Shown: in pieces, positions 34,244 through 43,512 of the stretch
How the letters are laid out: each line of letters begins with the position of its first letter
How positions within the stretch are numbered: the stretch's first letter is position 1
Source of the DNA: Pseudobutyrivibrio xylanivorans
GTDB taxonomy: Bacteria; Bacillota; Clostridia; Lachnospirales; Lachnospiraceae
Reading direction: 5' to 3'
Assembly: GCF_008935055.1 (NCBI RefSeq)
Contig: NZ_CP043028.1
Coordinates: 3,285,001 to 3,349,000, forward strand
Length of the DNA: 64,000 nucleotides
Position numbers and translations under genes: made by a program
Notes under the pieces: model-generated
Databases searched by the model: none
Seen by the model: the letters and a program-made list of their open reading frames with translations, nothing else
What the model was told of the DNA's origin: nothing

Positions 34244-35317
34244 TTATTTCAACTTCAGCAATTGCTTTTCAAAGAGATGCCAGCTGATAAAAGCCAGTGG
34301 CACCACAATCACAATTGACACTCCTAAATTTACATAAGGATCCATACGGACATATTCGTAACCGTCAGGGCTCACTGCCATCCATTCAATTACAAGCTGC
34401 TGCGCCAAAAATGACAGTATATATACGCCGTAGGATAAATCGCCAACTTTATCATACGCTCTAGAAATAGCAGAATCATGGAAACCGATGAACAATATCA
34501 TATAGGTTCCAAAGATTGCAAAGGCAATCTCATAATCAATGAAATAACTGCTTGCAACCAGGCCCACAATCGACGCGATAAATAAATTCACCTTCATTGG
34601 AATCTGTTCTCTGTAAAGATAATAGAGAATACCCATTTCAAAGTGGAGTGAAAGTCTGCCAAGGTTCAAAAGAATTCCTGATGGAATCATGTAAAAATGG
34701 TCACCAGTAAATCCATAATTGAAGAACAGATAAGTAGCAGCTGAAATAGCAATTAAACCACCGATAGCTTCTTTTTTCCTAATCAAAATCGGGAAGAAAA
34801 CAAGCACCAGTAAATAGCAAATTACTTCATAACGAAGCGTCCAAATGCTGCCATTTACACTGAAATTAATGTGAGTGGTGAACACACCTGGGAGCCTGGT
34901 GTAGGATGACGCAAAAAATAAATTCAGAAGGTAATCCTTTAGGCCTGTTGCAAAATATTCATCTCTGGAAAATTTGGAAAGCATAGGGCCGATGATGTAT
35001 GCTGTGGACAAAATAAAAAGTCCAAGCAGCGGCCATATTCTAAGGAAACGAGCCTTCAAATACTTAGGGATATTGCGGCTCCTGTCATAGCTTCGGTAAA
35101 TCAAAAATCCACTGATGATAAAGAAAATATCCACTGCCACCTGACCTGACAGCGCCTTGTGAAAGCTCAGAGTGTACATCAAATCACGCTCCTGCTCTGC
35201 AATTGATAGTGCAAGGGAGTGCATGTACATAACCATGAAAGAGGCTACGAGCCTGAGAATATTTAAATTGTTGTTGCGCCCCTGGGAAAGTGTACCGAGG
35301 GTTGTTGAATTGTTCAT
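34244..35317 (-). CDS. Membrane acyltransferase (acyltransferase 3 family)
   Basis: This 357-residue protein has about ten membrane spans and family motifs: NILRLVASFMVMYMHS, GQVAVDIFFIISGFLIYRSY, KYLKARFLRIWPLL. Enzymes of this type O-acetylate or succinylate sugars of surface polymers. Upstream is the long intergenic repeat region, which should contain the promoter for the 34243-35317 unit. Substrate unknown. Confidence 0.93.
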   Translation of the reverse strand: MNNSTTLGTLSQGRNNNLNILRLVASFMVMYMHSLALSIAEQERDLMYTLSFHKALSGQVAVDIFFIISGFLIYRSYDRSRNIPKYLKARFLRIWPLLGLFILSTAYIIGPMLSKFSRDEYFATGLKDYLLNLFFASSYTRLPGVFTTHINFSVNGSIWTLRYEVICYLLVLVFFPILIRKKEAIGGLIAISAATYLFFNYGFTGDHFYMIPSGILLNLGRLSLHFEMGILYYLYREQIPMKVNLFIASIVGLVASSYFIDYEIAFAIFGTYMILFIGFHDSAISRAYDKVGDLSYGVYILSFLAQQLVIEWMAVSPDGYEYVRMDPYVNLGVSIVIVVPLAFISWHLFEKQLLKLK

Positions 35318-35762
35318 ATCTATATTTTAATCTCACTTATTTTTGTTAATAACTTGGTCATTTTAACATAAAAAAGTTCAAAAAAGAAGATTACCCCCTT
35401 CGCCTCACTCTAATAACAAGAGACTAAGACACTCCTTTACCCCCTCATTATATAAATACCATATTATTGGGGAATTTCAGTACCACCTGAAAAAGCATAA
35501 TTAACATGTTTGTGGTACCACTGTACCACAATATAGCTATTATCCATATTTCTGGTGGTATAAAAATGCTTCTAGATACCTCTTTATCAATTGAAATGCT
35601 CATTCTTGTGGTACTTTAATACCACCAGATTTCAAAAAAACTTACATAATGGGGTGCTATTCTTAAAAATAGTACCACCATATTTGAAAAGCACTAATAT
35701 GTTGGGGTTCAATAGCATTATATGACCATAAAATATAGTTAATTCTGGTCTTAAGTCAAATA
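35318..35762. repeat. Intergenic TACCACC/GGTGGTA repeat region
   Basis: This AT-rich gap of about 445 bp has no convincing gene. TACCAC or its complement occurs eight times between 35481 and 35679, including a perfect palindrome GTGGTACCAC (35512-35521) and an inverted pair GTGGTA-N6-TACCAC (35608-35625). A looser unit (TGGGG, then AGTACCACC, then GAAAAGCA with ATGTT) recurs about 190 bp apart, near 35466-35510 and 35645-35706. It could be a multi-site operator or a decayed mobile element. Confidence 0.55.
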
Positions 35763-35791
35763 AATGGACTGGCAATTTATACCAGTCCATT
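35763..35791 (-). terminator. Terminator of the rubrerythrin gene
   Basis: A 9-bp perfect stem, ATGGACTGG (35764-35772) and CCAGTCCAT (35782-35790), lies about 45 nt after the rubrerythrin stop. The T-run is weak (TTTATTTG). Confidence 0.6.
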
Positions 35792-35832
35792 ATAATGACT
35801 TTTGATTCTATGCGAAAACCAAATGTCAAAGA

Positions 35833-36420
35833 TTATTTAAAATATCTATTCAACAATCCCTCGAGCGCCTTGCCGTGGCGAGCCTCGTCGCGGGCCATCT
35901 CGTGAACTGTATCATGGATGGCATCAAGATTATTCTTCTTTGCGCACTTAGCAAGATCGGTCTTGCCAGCTGTTGCGCCGTACTCGCAGTCAACACGCCA
36001 TGCAAGATTCTTCTTTGTTGATTCGGTCATATTTTTCTCAAGGTCGGAGCCTAACATCTCAGCAAACTTAGCAGCATGCTCTGCCTCTTCAAATGCTGCC
36101 TTCTCCCAGTATAGTCCAATCTCTGGGTAGCCCTCTCGATGTGCCACACGAGCCATGCAAAGATACATACCAACCTCTGAGCACTCGCCCTCGAAATTAG
36201 CCTTGAGCTGCTCAAAAATGTATTTCTTGTCTTCTTCAGAAACGTCTGGGTTGTTCTTTACAGTAACATCATATAAACCAAATACATGCTCAGCTGCAAG
36301 AGCGATTTCGCCTTCAACCTTCTTGAACTTGTCGCCAGATACATGACATACTGGACACTCATCAGGAGGATTATCTCCTTCATGAACATAACCACAAACA
36401 GGACATACATACTTAGCCAT
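35833..36420 (-). CDS. Reverse-type rubrerythrin
   Basis: The protein is 195 residues from MAKYVCPVCGYVHEG; AAGGAG 12 nt upstream of this ATG rules out the longer frame to 36447. A rubredoxin domain comes first (CPVCGY and CPVCHVSGDKF), then the four-helix diiron domain with ExxH-type ligands (GECSEVGMYL, FEEAEHAAKFAEML, ARDEARHGKALEG). Having the rubredoxin at the N-terminus defines reverse rubrerythrins, peroxide and oxygen scavengers of strict anaerobes. The structured element at 36457-36608 lies 37 nt upstream. Confidence 0.95.
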   Translation of the reverse strand: MAKYVCPVCGYVHEGDNPPDECPVCHVSGDKFKKVEGEIALAAEHVFGLYDVTVKNNPDVSEEDKKYIFEQLKANFEGECSEVGMYLCMARVAHREGYPEIGLYWEKAAFEEAEHAAKFAEMLGSDLEKNMTESTKKNLAWRVDCEYGATAGKTDLAKCAKKNNLDAIHDTVHEMARDEARHGKALEGLLNRYFK

Positions 36421-36456
36421 AGTGTAAAAACTCCTTTCTACAAACACTCAACTCCG

Positions 36457-36608
36457 AACTGTTACATCTACAAGCCTTAGTTCTCTCTGTAAATGTAAGC
36501 TAAAGCTTACTAGACCACAAAAGTTGATTGCTAAAGCAATCATCCTTTTGGGATCAGATTTCGACTACATGTCTCACTGAGAGATCTAAGAGCTTGTAGA
36601 TTACAGTT
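36457..36608 (-). ncRNA. Conserved three-stem element, copy 2 (expanded)
   Basis: AACTGT with ACAGTT (outer), CAAGC with GCTTG, and TTAGTTCTCTC with GAGAGATCTAA (inner) repeat the architecture of copies 1 and 3 with different bases. The apical part is enlarged by about 65 nt holding two extra hairpins (GTAAGCTAAAGCTTAC; GATTGCTAAAGCAATC) and keeps CTACATGTCTCACTGAG. It lies upstream of the rubrerythrin ribosome site. Confidence 0.6.
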
Positions 36609-36701
36609 CTCATTTAAAATTCTTATAGGTTATTAGTCCATTTTAACACACGTGAGGCGTAATAACGGGAAATCACTGATTGTTCGAAAAATGTTCACAC
36701 T

Positions 36702-38222
36702 CTATAGATGAAGGTTTTCAAGGAACAGCTCTTCGAAGTGTGGTGTGGTGGCAAGCATCACAATCCTTGAATTGTCACGGATAGATTGAAGGGCTTCTTC
36801 GCTAGGGTCGAGAATGAATTCGATGTCACCAAGAAGTGATGTATTGCCAAGGGATTCAAACTTAGAAACAAGCTCCTTCGGTACCAATCCGATACCTGCT
36901 GCGGCCCATATGCTGATGGAAGCTCCAAGACCTCCTGAAACATAAAGGTGGTCAATGCTTTCAAGACCAAGCTTTGATGCCTCAAGAAGCATCTGAATTC
37001 CAGATACAATTGCAGCCTTTGCAAGAATAACCTGCTGGATATCCTCTCCAGTCATCAATATCTTGTCTGTGACAGGATAACCTGCGTCAGCGTATTCCTC
37101 CAGGAGCAGGCCGCCTTCATCAATGATATTATTGCGGCGAAGTTCATGAACCATATCTATGACACCGCTACCGCAAAGACCGATTGGTTCCTCACCGCCG
37201 ATAGTTGTATATTTCAATACTCCATCCTGCAAAGAAACATGGTTAATAGCCCCGCGAACAGATGCCACACCACAGCTGAGAGAAGCCCCTTCAAGTGCAG
37301 GACCTGCCGATGCAGATGAGCAATAATATTTCTCTCCGTCGAACAATACAATCTCGGCATTGGTTCCCATATCTACAAATAGGAAGGTTTCCTTCTCACG
37401 ATTATGCTTCTTCGCCTGCTGCTTTATATAGTAAAGACCTGCCACGATATCTCCGCCCACAAAAGCGCTGATAGACGGCATAAAGAAAATATCTCGGCTA
37501 GTCTCTCTGAATTTCACAGCATCAAGGGTATATGGCACGAATGGATACTTAGCCATACCGTCCACCGGATATTTCAAAAACAAATGGGTCATTACCGTAT
37601 TTCCGGATACAACCACCTTGTGTGTAAGAAAATCCTCTCCAAGGATTTTTGTTCCAAGAGACATCAAATCATTTATAACAAGCTGCTGCAACTCATCACC
37701 GTGACCATCAATGGATGCCTTGATTCTGCTCATTACATCTGCGCCATACTTAAGCTGCCCGTTGGTCCAGGTATGCTGTCTTAAAACCTTTCCAGTATTC
37801 AGTTCCACGGCTGTTGCCGCCAAAGTTGTGGTACCAACATCAACTGCGATGGCGATATTGGTCTTGTCGAGAGGCATATCATTCTCTGCTGAGGACATGC
37901 CTATAGATGTAATTTCAGAAACCAGACGCTTAGGGACCTGAATCTTGCAGTCGTGTGTTATCACGCACTTGCAGCCCACGCGCCAGCCATTTCGAATATC
38001 AGAAAAATCAAGCGCCCTTTCATCCTCATAAGTGATTTCCGGAGCGCCATAAACAAACCTTATGGCACAGCTCATACATTTTCCGATGCCGCCACAAGGC
38101 CTATAAAATTTCATACCGAGCAAATCCATCGCCTCAGCAAAGGTGATGCTCTCGCCAGGCTTTGTCATAAGAATGTGCTCCTCCTCGGGAGTCACATCTT
38201 CAATAACGACTTTAATTTCCAT
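36702..38222 (-). CDS. ASKHA ATPase with 2Fe-2S ferredoxin domain (RACE-like)
   Basis: The protein is about 506 residues from MEIKVVIEDV; a TTG at 38243 would add seven. The N-terminal 2Fe-2S domain (FYRPCGGIGKCMSCAIRF, VGCKC) is followed by a DUF4445/ASKHA ATPase core: IAVDVGTTTLAATAVEL, FVDMGTNAEIVLFDG, LYVSGGLGASI. Proteins of this design reductively reactivate corrinoid proteins (RACo/RamA type). No corrinoid methyltransferase gene is visible here, so its partner is elsewhere. It overlaps the upstream phosphodiesterase gene by 11 nt. Confidence 0.92.
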   Translation of the reverse strand: MEIKVVIEDVTPEEEHILMTKPGESITFAEAMDLLGMKFYRPCGGIGKCMSCAIRFVYGAPEITYEDERALDFSDIRNGWRVGCKCVITHDCKIQVPKRLVSEITSIGMSSAENDMPLDKTNIAIAVDVGTTTLAATAVELNTGKVLRQHTWTNGQLKYGADVMSRIKASIDGHGDELQQLVINDLMSLGTKILGEDFLTHKVVVSGNTVMTHLFLKYPVDGMAKYPFVPYTLDAVKFRETSRDIFFMPSISAFVGGDIVAGLYYIKQQAKKHNREKETFLFVDMGTNAEIVLFDGEKYYCSSASAGPALEGASLSCGVASVRGAINHVSLQDGVLKYTTIGGEEPIGLCGSGVIDMVHELRRNNIIDEGGLLLEEYADAGYPVTDKILMTGEDIQQVILAKAAIVSGIQMLLEASKLGLESIDHLYVSGGLGASISIWAAAGIGLVPKELVSKFESLGNTSLLGDIEFILDPSEEALQSIRDNSRIVMLATTPHFEELFLENLHL

Positions 38223-38715
38223 GTGTTCTTTCGTATTCCTCAAGTGAATGCAAATCCAATTTCAGTTCACCATTATTATCTACCAAAATTGTCATATAAG
38301 TGTGTTCTCTGGAATTTTGTCTTGGGAATGCAATACTGCCAGGATTTGCAATAATAAGTCCCTCGTAATGGTCGATAGTTGGCACGTGAGTGTGACCGTA
38401 GAGCACCACGTCACAGCCCTTCGCTTTGGCCACTTCTGCAATTTTCTCATATCCATAATTCACTCCGTAGTAGTGACCATGGGTAAGAAGAATTACATGA
38501 TTTCCAACCTCAAGAACCACCTCATTTGGAAGATTGGTCCCCCAGTCACAATTTCCGCAAACACATTCCGCAGGTGCCTCTGACATCATCCAAAGATTGT
38601 CCTCCACGCCCTGTCCGTCACCAAGATGATAGATGCGGTCTGGATTTTCGATTCGAATGACATCTCTGAGATTTTCAGACCTGCCATGAGTATCACTAAC
38701 AACTAATATTTTCAT
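38212..38715 (-). CDS. YfcE/MJ0936-type phosphodiesterase
   Basis: This 167-residue metallophosphoesterase has MKILVVSDTHGRSENL, YHLGDGQGVEDN, CVCGNCDWG, ILLTHGHYYGV and LYGHTHVPTID, the full metal-ligand series. Family members hydrolyse phosphodiesters such as bis-pNPP or cyclic nucleotides; the physiological substrate is uncertain. It overlaps rdgB by 20 nt and the ASKHA gene by 11 nt, so these are one operon. Confidence 0.94.
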   Translation of the reverse strand: MKILVVSDTHGRSENLRDVIRIENPDRIYHLGDGQGVEDNLWMMSEAPAECVCGNCDWGTNLPNEVVLEVGNHVILLTHGHYYGVNYGYEKIAEVAKAKGCDVVLYGHTHVPTIDHYEGLIIANPGSIAFPRQNSREHTYMTILVDNNGELKLDLHSLEEYERTHGN

Positions 38716-39307
38716 GCTTGATTATTTCTTCCTTTATCATTCTAAGTGCCTGTCCGCGATGGCTGATGGCATTTTTCTCCTCTGGGCTGATGCTTGCTGT
38801 ACTCACATCCTTGTCCCAAAGATAAAAGATTGGATCGTAGCCGAAGCCGTTTTCACCCATTGGCTCCCAGCCGATATAGCCCTCGATTGTGCCGCGAACT
38901 ACCGCTTCCTTTCCATCTGGGAACACGGCAGAAACTGCGCATACGAAGCGGGCGCTTCTGTCCTGCTTCTCAACGCCTTCAAGACGCTGGATCAGGTTTG
39001 CATTTTTCACATCATAAGAGGTATCCTCGCCCAAATATCTGGCTGAGTAAATACCCGGCTCTTTGTTTAGCGCATCGATTTCAAGTCCGCTGTCATCGGC
39101 AAGGACGATGGCATCCTTTGCGTGATTGGCGATGGCTCTTGATTTAATCAAAGAATTCTCCTCGAAGGTCTTTCCATCCTCCACGATGTCAATATCAATT
39201 CCAGCTTCCTTCATTGTGAGGATGTCATAATTCTCCTCGCCGAGAATCTCCTTTATTTCACGAAGTTTATTTTTGTTTCCTGTTGCAAATATTATTCTAG
39301 TTTTCAT
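38696..39307 (-). CDS. rdgB: Non-canonical purine NTP pyrophosphatase
   Basis: This 203-residue HAM1/RdgB enzyme has FATGNKNKLREIKEIL, VLADDSGLEIDAL, PGIYSARYLGED and GENGFGYDPIF. It hydrolyses XTP, ITP and dITP to monophosphates, cleaning the nucleotide pool. GGAGG precedes the ATG, and copy 3 of the structured element ends 13 nt upstream of it. Confidence 0.96.
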   Translation of the reverse strand: MKTRIIFATGNKNKLREIKEILGEENYDILTMKEAGIDIDIVEDGKTFEENSLIKSRAIANHAKDAIVLADDSGLEIDALNKEPGIYSARYLGEDTSYDVKNANLIQRLEGVEKQDRSARFVCAVSAVFPDGKEAVVRGTIEGYIGWEPMGENGFGYDPIFYLWDKDVSTASISPEEKNAISHRGQALRMIKEEIIKHENISC

Positions 39308-39319
39308 CTATTCCTCCAC

Positions 39320-39402
39320 GCCGGTTACACTCACAAACAATAGGTAACTCCGCTCATCTACATGATTCACTTGAGTTACCTATTAGCTTGTTAGCTACCG
39401 GC
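39320..39402 (-). ncRNA. Conserved three-stem element, copy 3
   Basis: GCCGGT (39320-39325) pairs with ACCGGC (39397-39402), CAAAC with GCTTG, and AGGTAACTC with GAGTTACCT, around CTACATGATTCACTTGAG. The right arm overlaps the last codons and stop of the amidase gene, and the left arm ends beside the rdgB ribosome site. Stem bases differ from the other two copies but pair equally well. Confidence 0.6.
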
Positions 39403-40462
39403 CATATAAATATTCGACAACCGCGTCGTACAACGCTTCCGCAGTTTTCTTCTGATATTCACGATTCTGTAAATTTTCCAACTCCTGTGCATTGGTCATG
39501 AAACCCACTTCCACCAATGCTACTGGTGAATTAGACATTCTGATGATGTACACCTCGTCCCCCACCACTGTGCCCTTGGACTTGGAACCAAGATTTTCAA
39601 GGAGCCTCTCCAGACACATGCTAGCGAACTTCTTTGACTCGCCGGTTGTGTCGGCGCCCTTATACATAACCTCTGTGCCGTTGATTGAGGACATACGTCC
39701 TGAAGCGGTGGAATTGTTATGAACCGATAAGAACAAGTCCGCATCAGTATCGTTTGCAAGACCAACTCTGGCTTCGAAGGACGGATTGCAATCTTCTGTA
39801 CGAGTGTAATATACTCCGATATTTTTGTCACTCCTTGAGAACAGTTTTTTCAGCTCAAGGACGATTGCAAGATCCAAATCCTTTTCATTGACACCCATCT
39901 TGGTAGCGCCTGGAACATTGCCTCCATGGCCTGCATCAACTACAACCACATAATCATAAACCTCGTGTGGGTCCACAAAATCAAGATAAATGTACTCTCC
40001 CTCGGAGGTCATCTTGACCTCGCGAACATCGTCCATTGTAAGCTCAATTACGCCCACAAGATTCTCACTGTTATAGATGACATCCACGATATTGTCCGCA
40101 TTTCCACGCATAGGATATTTTGAAAAATAGTCCTTGCCAATACCATTGATGGTGATAGCGATTGTTCTGTCTACATAATTATTATCAATTGAAACACTAG
40201 CGCTTGTAACATTCTGTGGCAGCATCAATCGAATCTGATGCCCCTTTAGCACATTTTCCCTAGTCTCAGGGTCGTTTTCCTCAAGCTCCACCTCGGATTC
40301 CCTCAGCATTTCCATAACGGAAACTCTGCCGCCTTCCAGGCGATTATCCCGAAGCTTCAGAGCAATTATGTGCATGTTTGGCACATAAATCAGCAGGCAG
40401 CTCACCGCTATGACAACTGCCAGCACAACGACCGTAAAGGCCCCCATTACTCTCTCTTCCAT
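39395..40462 (-). CDS. N-acetylmuramoyl-L-alanine amidase (Amidase_3)
   Basis: This 355-residue zinc amidase has an N-terminal membrane anchor (FTVVVLAVVIAVSCLLIYV), a beta-rich AMIN-like region, and the catalytic domain with VVVDAGHGGNVPGA (His), VNEKDLDLAIVLELK (Glu), LFLSVHNNSTAS (His) and VALVEVGFMTNAQELENL. It cleaves the amide between MurNAc and the stem peptide. A second ATG five codons in (MGAFTV) has the better ribosome site, GGAAGAG. It directly follows the C1 protease gene. Confidence 0.93.
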   Translation of the reverse strand: MEERVMGAFTVVVLAVVIAVSCLLIYVPNMHIIALKLRDNRLEGGRVSVMEMLRESEVELEENDPETRENVLKGHQIRLMLPQNVTSASVSIDNNYVDRTIAITINGIGKDYFSKYPMRGNADNIVDVIYNSENLVGVIELTMDDVREVKMTSEGEYIYLDFVDPHEVYDYVVVVDAGHGGNVPGATKMGVNEKDLDLAIVLELKKLFSRSDKNIGVYYTRTEDCNPSFEARVGLANDTDADLFLSVHNNSTASGRMSSINGTEVMYKGADTTGESKKFASMCLERLLENLGSKSKGTVVGDEVYIIRMSNSPVALVEVGFMTNAQELENLQNREYQKKTAEALYDAVVEYLYGR

Positions 40463-40464
40463 TT

Positions 40465-42189
40465 TTAGTTAAATACTTCCACAACATTATTCGCGTAAGC
40501 CTTGATGCACAGATTGGCTTTTGCTACATCCTCAACATTCTCCCAATCCAAACCATTATTGCTGATGAAGCCCTTGCCGTCAGTAATGTCCACAGCTTTT
40601 GTCATTTTGTCACTTGCGTACTCAACAGCCAGCGGTCTCAGCGTGTTTGGTGTGTTGATGTAAATAACAATGGCGAAGTTTTCTCCCTCTGTTACTGTCT
40701 TCGGTGCATTGAATTTCACCGTATAATATCCAGCCTGCTCCACCGTTCCCGATGCAACCATTTCCTTCGATGAAAGGGTGCTGGTATTTATATAGTTTGA
40801 TACGAAATATATCTGATAGTTGGTATCCTTGCCAAGTGCATAGAAGCCTGCTGCTTCAATCTGCTGCTCGGAATCTGCGGTAAAGGTGTTGGCACCGTAA
40901 GCCCATTCCTTGCTGTAGCCAATCTGACCAACCCAGCCGCAAAGATCACTCTGATAGATGTAATTGTAAGTGTTATTCAGGTCAGCCTTCACATAGGAAA
41001 CCGCCTGATTTCCAATATTTGAATCGTAGTAGGAAATATAAAAAACTCCATTATCACCAAAGCCACTGCCCCAGCTATTCTGGCAAATGAAAGCGCCCGA
41101 GCCTGACACCTCTGTGCTGAAATTTTCAGCAGGATAATTGTCATCCCAACCGATGATAACCACGTCGTGGTTTGGCTTGGCATTGCCAGTATAGCAGTAG
41201 GAATTGGTTCTGCGATTGTAGCTTGAAGAACCATTCAAATCAGCAGTTGAAACACTGGCATAGATTGATGTGGAAACACCGCCATACTGATAAACGGCAC
41301 GCTTGATGCCATCCAGATTTTCTGAATCGTAGAAGTGAACCTCCTGTAGATGAACCTTGGTCTTGTCTGTGTCGCCTGTAAGCTCATCGATGATATTAGT
41401 AGTCTCCTCAACCTCCACTGGACCCTGCCATGACAGCAGATATGCCAACGCCATGGTGTACTCGCCGCCAGCCTCTTCATCAAGGCTGAAGCTATTGTCC
41501 TTTATCATTGAATCAACGGAAAACTTGAACTGATTAGCCGGAAGAAGAGATGACTCCAGTGCCTCCAAAGATGCACATGCCCAACAAGTGGCTGTAGAGC
41601 CCTGATTTCTGATAAAGCTAACTCTGCCCGCAGAACGTAGATCGTATGTCTTAGGCAGACGTGGCTGCTTTTTAATATTGATATTTGCTGTATAAGTGGA
41701 TTTGTCGTAGGTGTATTCGTACCCGAAGACTTTGCAAAGATCCTCCAAGCCCACGTAGAGCTGACCCACGTGAACAGAAGGCTTTATAGAGAGCTCCAAA
41801 TCATCGCCATTGGCAGTGGCATTCCTGTTTCCCGCAAGGAACTCGTAGATGTCGTTTGTAATCTGAACCATGGCACTGCTATCGTCCAACATGAAAGCCG
41901 AGCCGCCCATAACAGTCCTAATGAAATCCAGCGAGCCCACAGGATTCAAGCCATCATCCAAAATGGCATTCTGATTCTGGTCGGAGTATATTTCCCCGTT
42001 AATATATACCTTTAGCTTTCCACCATCGTTGAGATTTTTGGACATCAAAGGATACAGCACATCTTCGTTAAGTGCTGCACCTCTGAAAGTCTCCACCGCT
42101 GCATAGCGGTCGTTCCAATTATTCAATTTCAAAAACAAGGTGATTGAAATAATAAGAACAAACACCAAAAATCTCTTGGAAAGCTTCAT
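40465..42189 (-). CDS. Secreted papain-family (C1) cysteine protease
   Basis: This 574-residue protein has an N-terminal signal/anchor (FLVFVLIISITLFLKL), a copper-amine-oxidase N-like domain (LKVYINGEIY, YVGLEDLCKVFGYEYTYD, about 55-175) and a C1A peptidase domain: RNQGSTATCWACASLEALE (Cys), NHDVVIIGWDD (His), CQNSWGSGFGDNGVFYISYY (Asn). A C-terminal lectin-like beta region follows. Similar proteins in Lachnospiraceae act on the cell surface. Its 2-nt gap to the amidase gene implies a joint wall-remodelling unit. Confidence 0.92.
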   Translation of the reverse strand: MKLSKRFLVFVLIISITLFLKLNNWNDRYAAVETFRGAALNEDVLYPLMSKNLNDGGKLKVYINGEIYSDQNQNAILDDGLNPVGSLDFIRTVMGGSAFMLDDSSAMVQITNDIYEFLAGNRNATANGDDLELSIKPSVHVGQLYVGLEDLCKVFGYEYTYDKSTYTANINIKKQPRLPKTYDLRSAGRVSFIRNQGSTATCWACASLEALESSLLPANQFKFSVDSMIKDNSFSLDEEAGGEYTMALAYLLSWQGPVEVEETTNIIDELTGDTDKTKVHLQEVHFYDSENLDGIKRAVYQYGGVSTSIYASVSTADLNGSSSYNRRTNSYCYTGNAKPNHDVVIIGWDDNYPAENFSTEVSGSGAFICQNSWGSGFGDNGVFYISYYDSNIGNQAVSYVKADLNNTYNYIYQSDLCGWVGQIGYSKEWAYGANTFTADSEQQIEAAGFYALGKDTNYQIYFVSNYINTSTLSSKEMVASGTVEQAGYYTVKFNAPKTVTEGENFAIVIYINTPNTLRPLAVEYASDKMTKAVDITDGKGFISNNGLDWENVEDVAKANLCIKAYANNVVEVFN

Positions 42190-42192
42190 TTT

Positions 42193-43341
42193 CTAGTCCT
42201 TTTTCTTTGGCTTTGGTCCAAGGAACTGATAAAAATAGGTCTTTATCATTCCATTATAAATTTTGCGATTCTTGTCAGCTTTGCGGCCGATATCCCTAGG
42301 CGCATTCTCGTAGCTGGTGATAACAAACATAGACCAGCTATCAAGCGAAGCATAAGCGCGGCCGAGCTTACCATAGATTTCCGGCAAATCCTTCTTGTCC
42401 TCAAGACGCTCGCCGTATGGCGGATTGGTGAGGACGAAGCCGTATTTCTTTGGATGTGAAAGAGCCCCCACATCCCTTACCTGAAAATGTATCATGTGGT
42501 CAACGCCAGCCTGCTTTGCATTGAGGCGGGCGATTTTTACCATGTCAGGGTCGATATCGTAGCCCTGTAAATCGCATTCTACTGTAGTGTCTACATCGGC
42601 GCGAGCCTCGTCTAAAATATCCTTCCAAAGCTGCTCATCGATGATATTAGTCCAGTCCATGGAAGTGAAATCACGATTGAGACCTGGGGCAATGTTTGCC
42701 GCCATCATGGCTGCCTCAATCAGAAATGTTCCTGAACCACAGAATGGATCCACAAGAATTCTGTCTGGGCGCCAAGGTGTGAGCTGGATAAGCGCTGCCG
42801 CCATTGTCTCTGAAAGTGGAGCCTTGCTGGTGTAGGTACGATAGCCTCTCTTGTGAAGAGGTGTGCCCGTGGTGTCCAATGTGACAATGACATCATCCTT
42901 CAATAGGAAAATTCGCACTGGATAGTCAGCGCCATTCTCCTCAAACCACTGAATATCGTAGTAGGATTTCATGCGCTCAACCATTGCCTTCTTGGCGATG
43001 GACTGAATATCTGTAAGTGAAAAAAGCTTGCTCTTTACAGAGGTTGCCTTTGTGACCCAGAACTTGGCATCCTTTGGAAGATAATCCTCCCAAGGAAGGG
43101 CCTTAATCCCCTGGAACAGCTCCTCGAAGGTGGTGGCATGGAATCTGCCCACCTCGATAAGGACACGCTCCGCTGTGCGAAGGTGAACATTCGCCCTAAC
43201 CACTGCCTCCGCATCTCCTGTGAAGGTGACGCGACCGTCTGTGACCTCGGTGATATCGTATCCCAAGTCGTATATTTCTCGTTTCAAAGGTGCCTCAAGT
43301 CCAAAGTGACATGGGCAGCTGATAGTAAAAAGCTTTGCCAT
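42193..43341 (-). CDS. RlmL/YcbY-type RNA methyltransferase
   Basis: This 382-residue protein has an N-terminal THUMP domain (about 45-160; RVLIEVGRFHATTFEELFQG), then a Rossmann methyltransferase with ILVDPFCGSGTFLIEAAMMA (SAM site) and LTNPPYGERL (N-P-P-Y catalytic motif). It matches the single-domain Firmicute relatives of RlmL, which make m2G in 23S rRNA; some databases call it a DNA methylase, which is misleading. It lies 3 nt upstream of the C1 protease gene. Confidence 0.93.
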   Translation of the reverse strand: MAKLFTISCPCHFGLEAPLKREIYDLGYDITEVTDGRVTFTGDAEAVVRANVHLRTAERVLIEVGRFHATTFEELFQGIKALPWEDYLPKDAKFWVTKATSVKSKLFSLTDIQSIAKKAMVERMKSYYDIQWFEENGADYPVRIFLLKDDVIVTLDTTGTPLHKRGYRTYTSKAPLSETMAAALIQLTPWRPDRILVDPFCGSGTFLIEAAMMAANIAPGLNRDFTSMDWTNIIDEQLWKDILDEARADVDTTVECDLQGYDIDPDMVKIARLNAKQAGVDHMIHFQVRDVGALSHPKKYGFVLTNPPYGERLEDKKDLPEIYGKLGRAYASLDSWSMFVITSYENAPRDIGRKADKNRKIYNGMIKTYFYQFLGPKPKKKD

Positions 43342-43380
43342 AAAGTACCAATTTCTTTCTATATTAATCTAACAATAAAT

Positions 43381-43418
43381 AAGGCTGTGACTTCATAAGC
43401 ATATAAAATCACAGCCTT
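43381..43418. other. Hairpin upstream of the RlmL-type gene
   Basis: A perfect 10-bp stem, AAGGCTGTGA (43381-43390) and TCACAGCCTT (43409-43418), with an 18-nt loop lies 40 nt upstream of the methyltransferase start. On the minus strand it is followed by ATTTATTG rather than a T-run. It could be a leader hairpin or a decayed terminator. I see nothing else in the gap. Confidence 0.4.
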
Positions 43419-43512
43419 AATTATACACCATTATGTTGGTATTCTACCATTATTTTATGAGAGTCGTTAGCACACCCTCATAAACATATTTCTTATATGC
43501 CAATTTTCATAG

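Noticed and set aside
35632..35829. 65-codon minus-strand frame in the repeat gap
   Set aside because: It spans the rubrerythrin terminator and the TACCACC repeats and has no good ribosome site.
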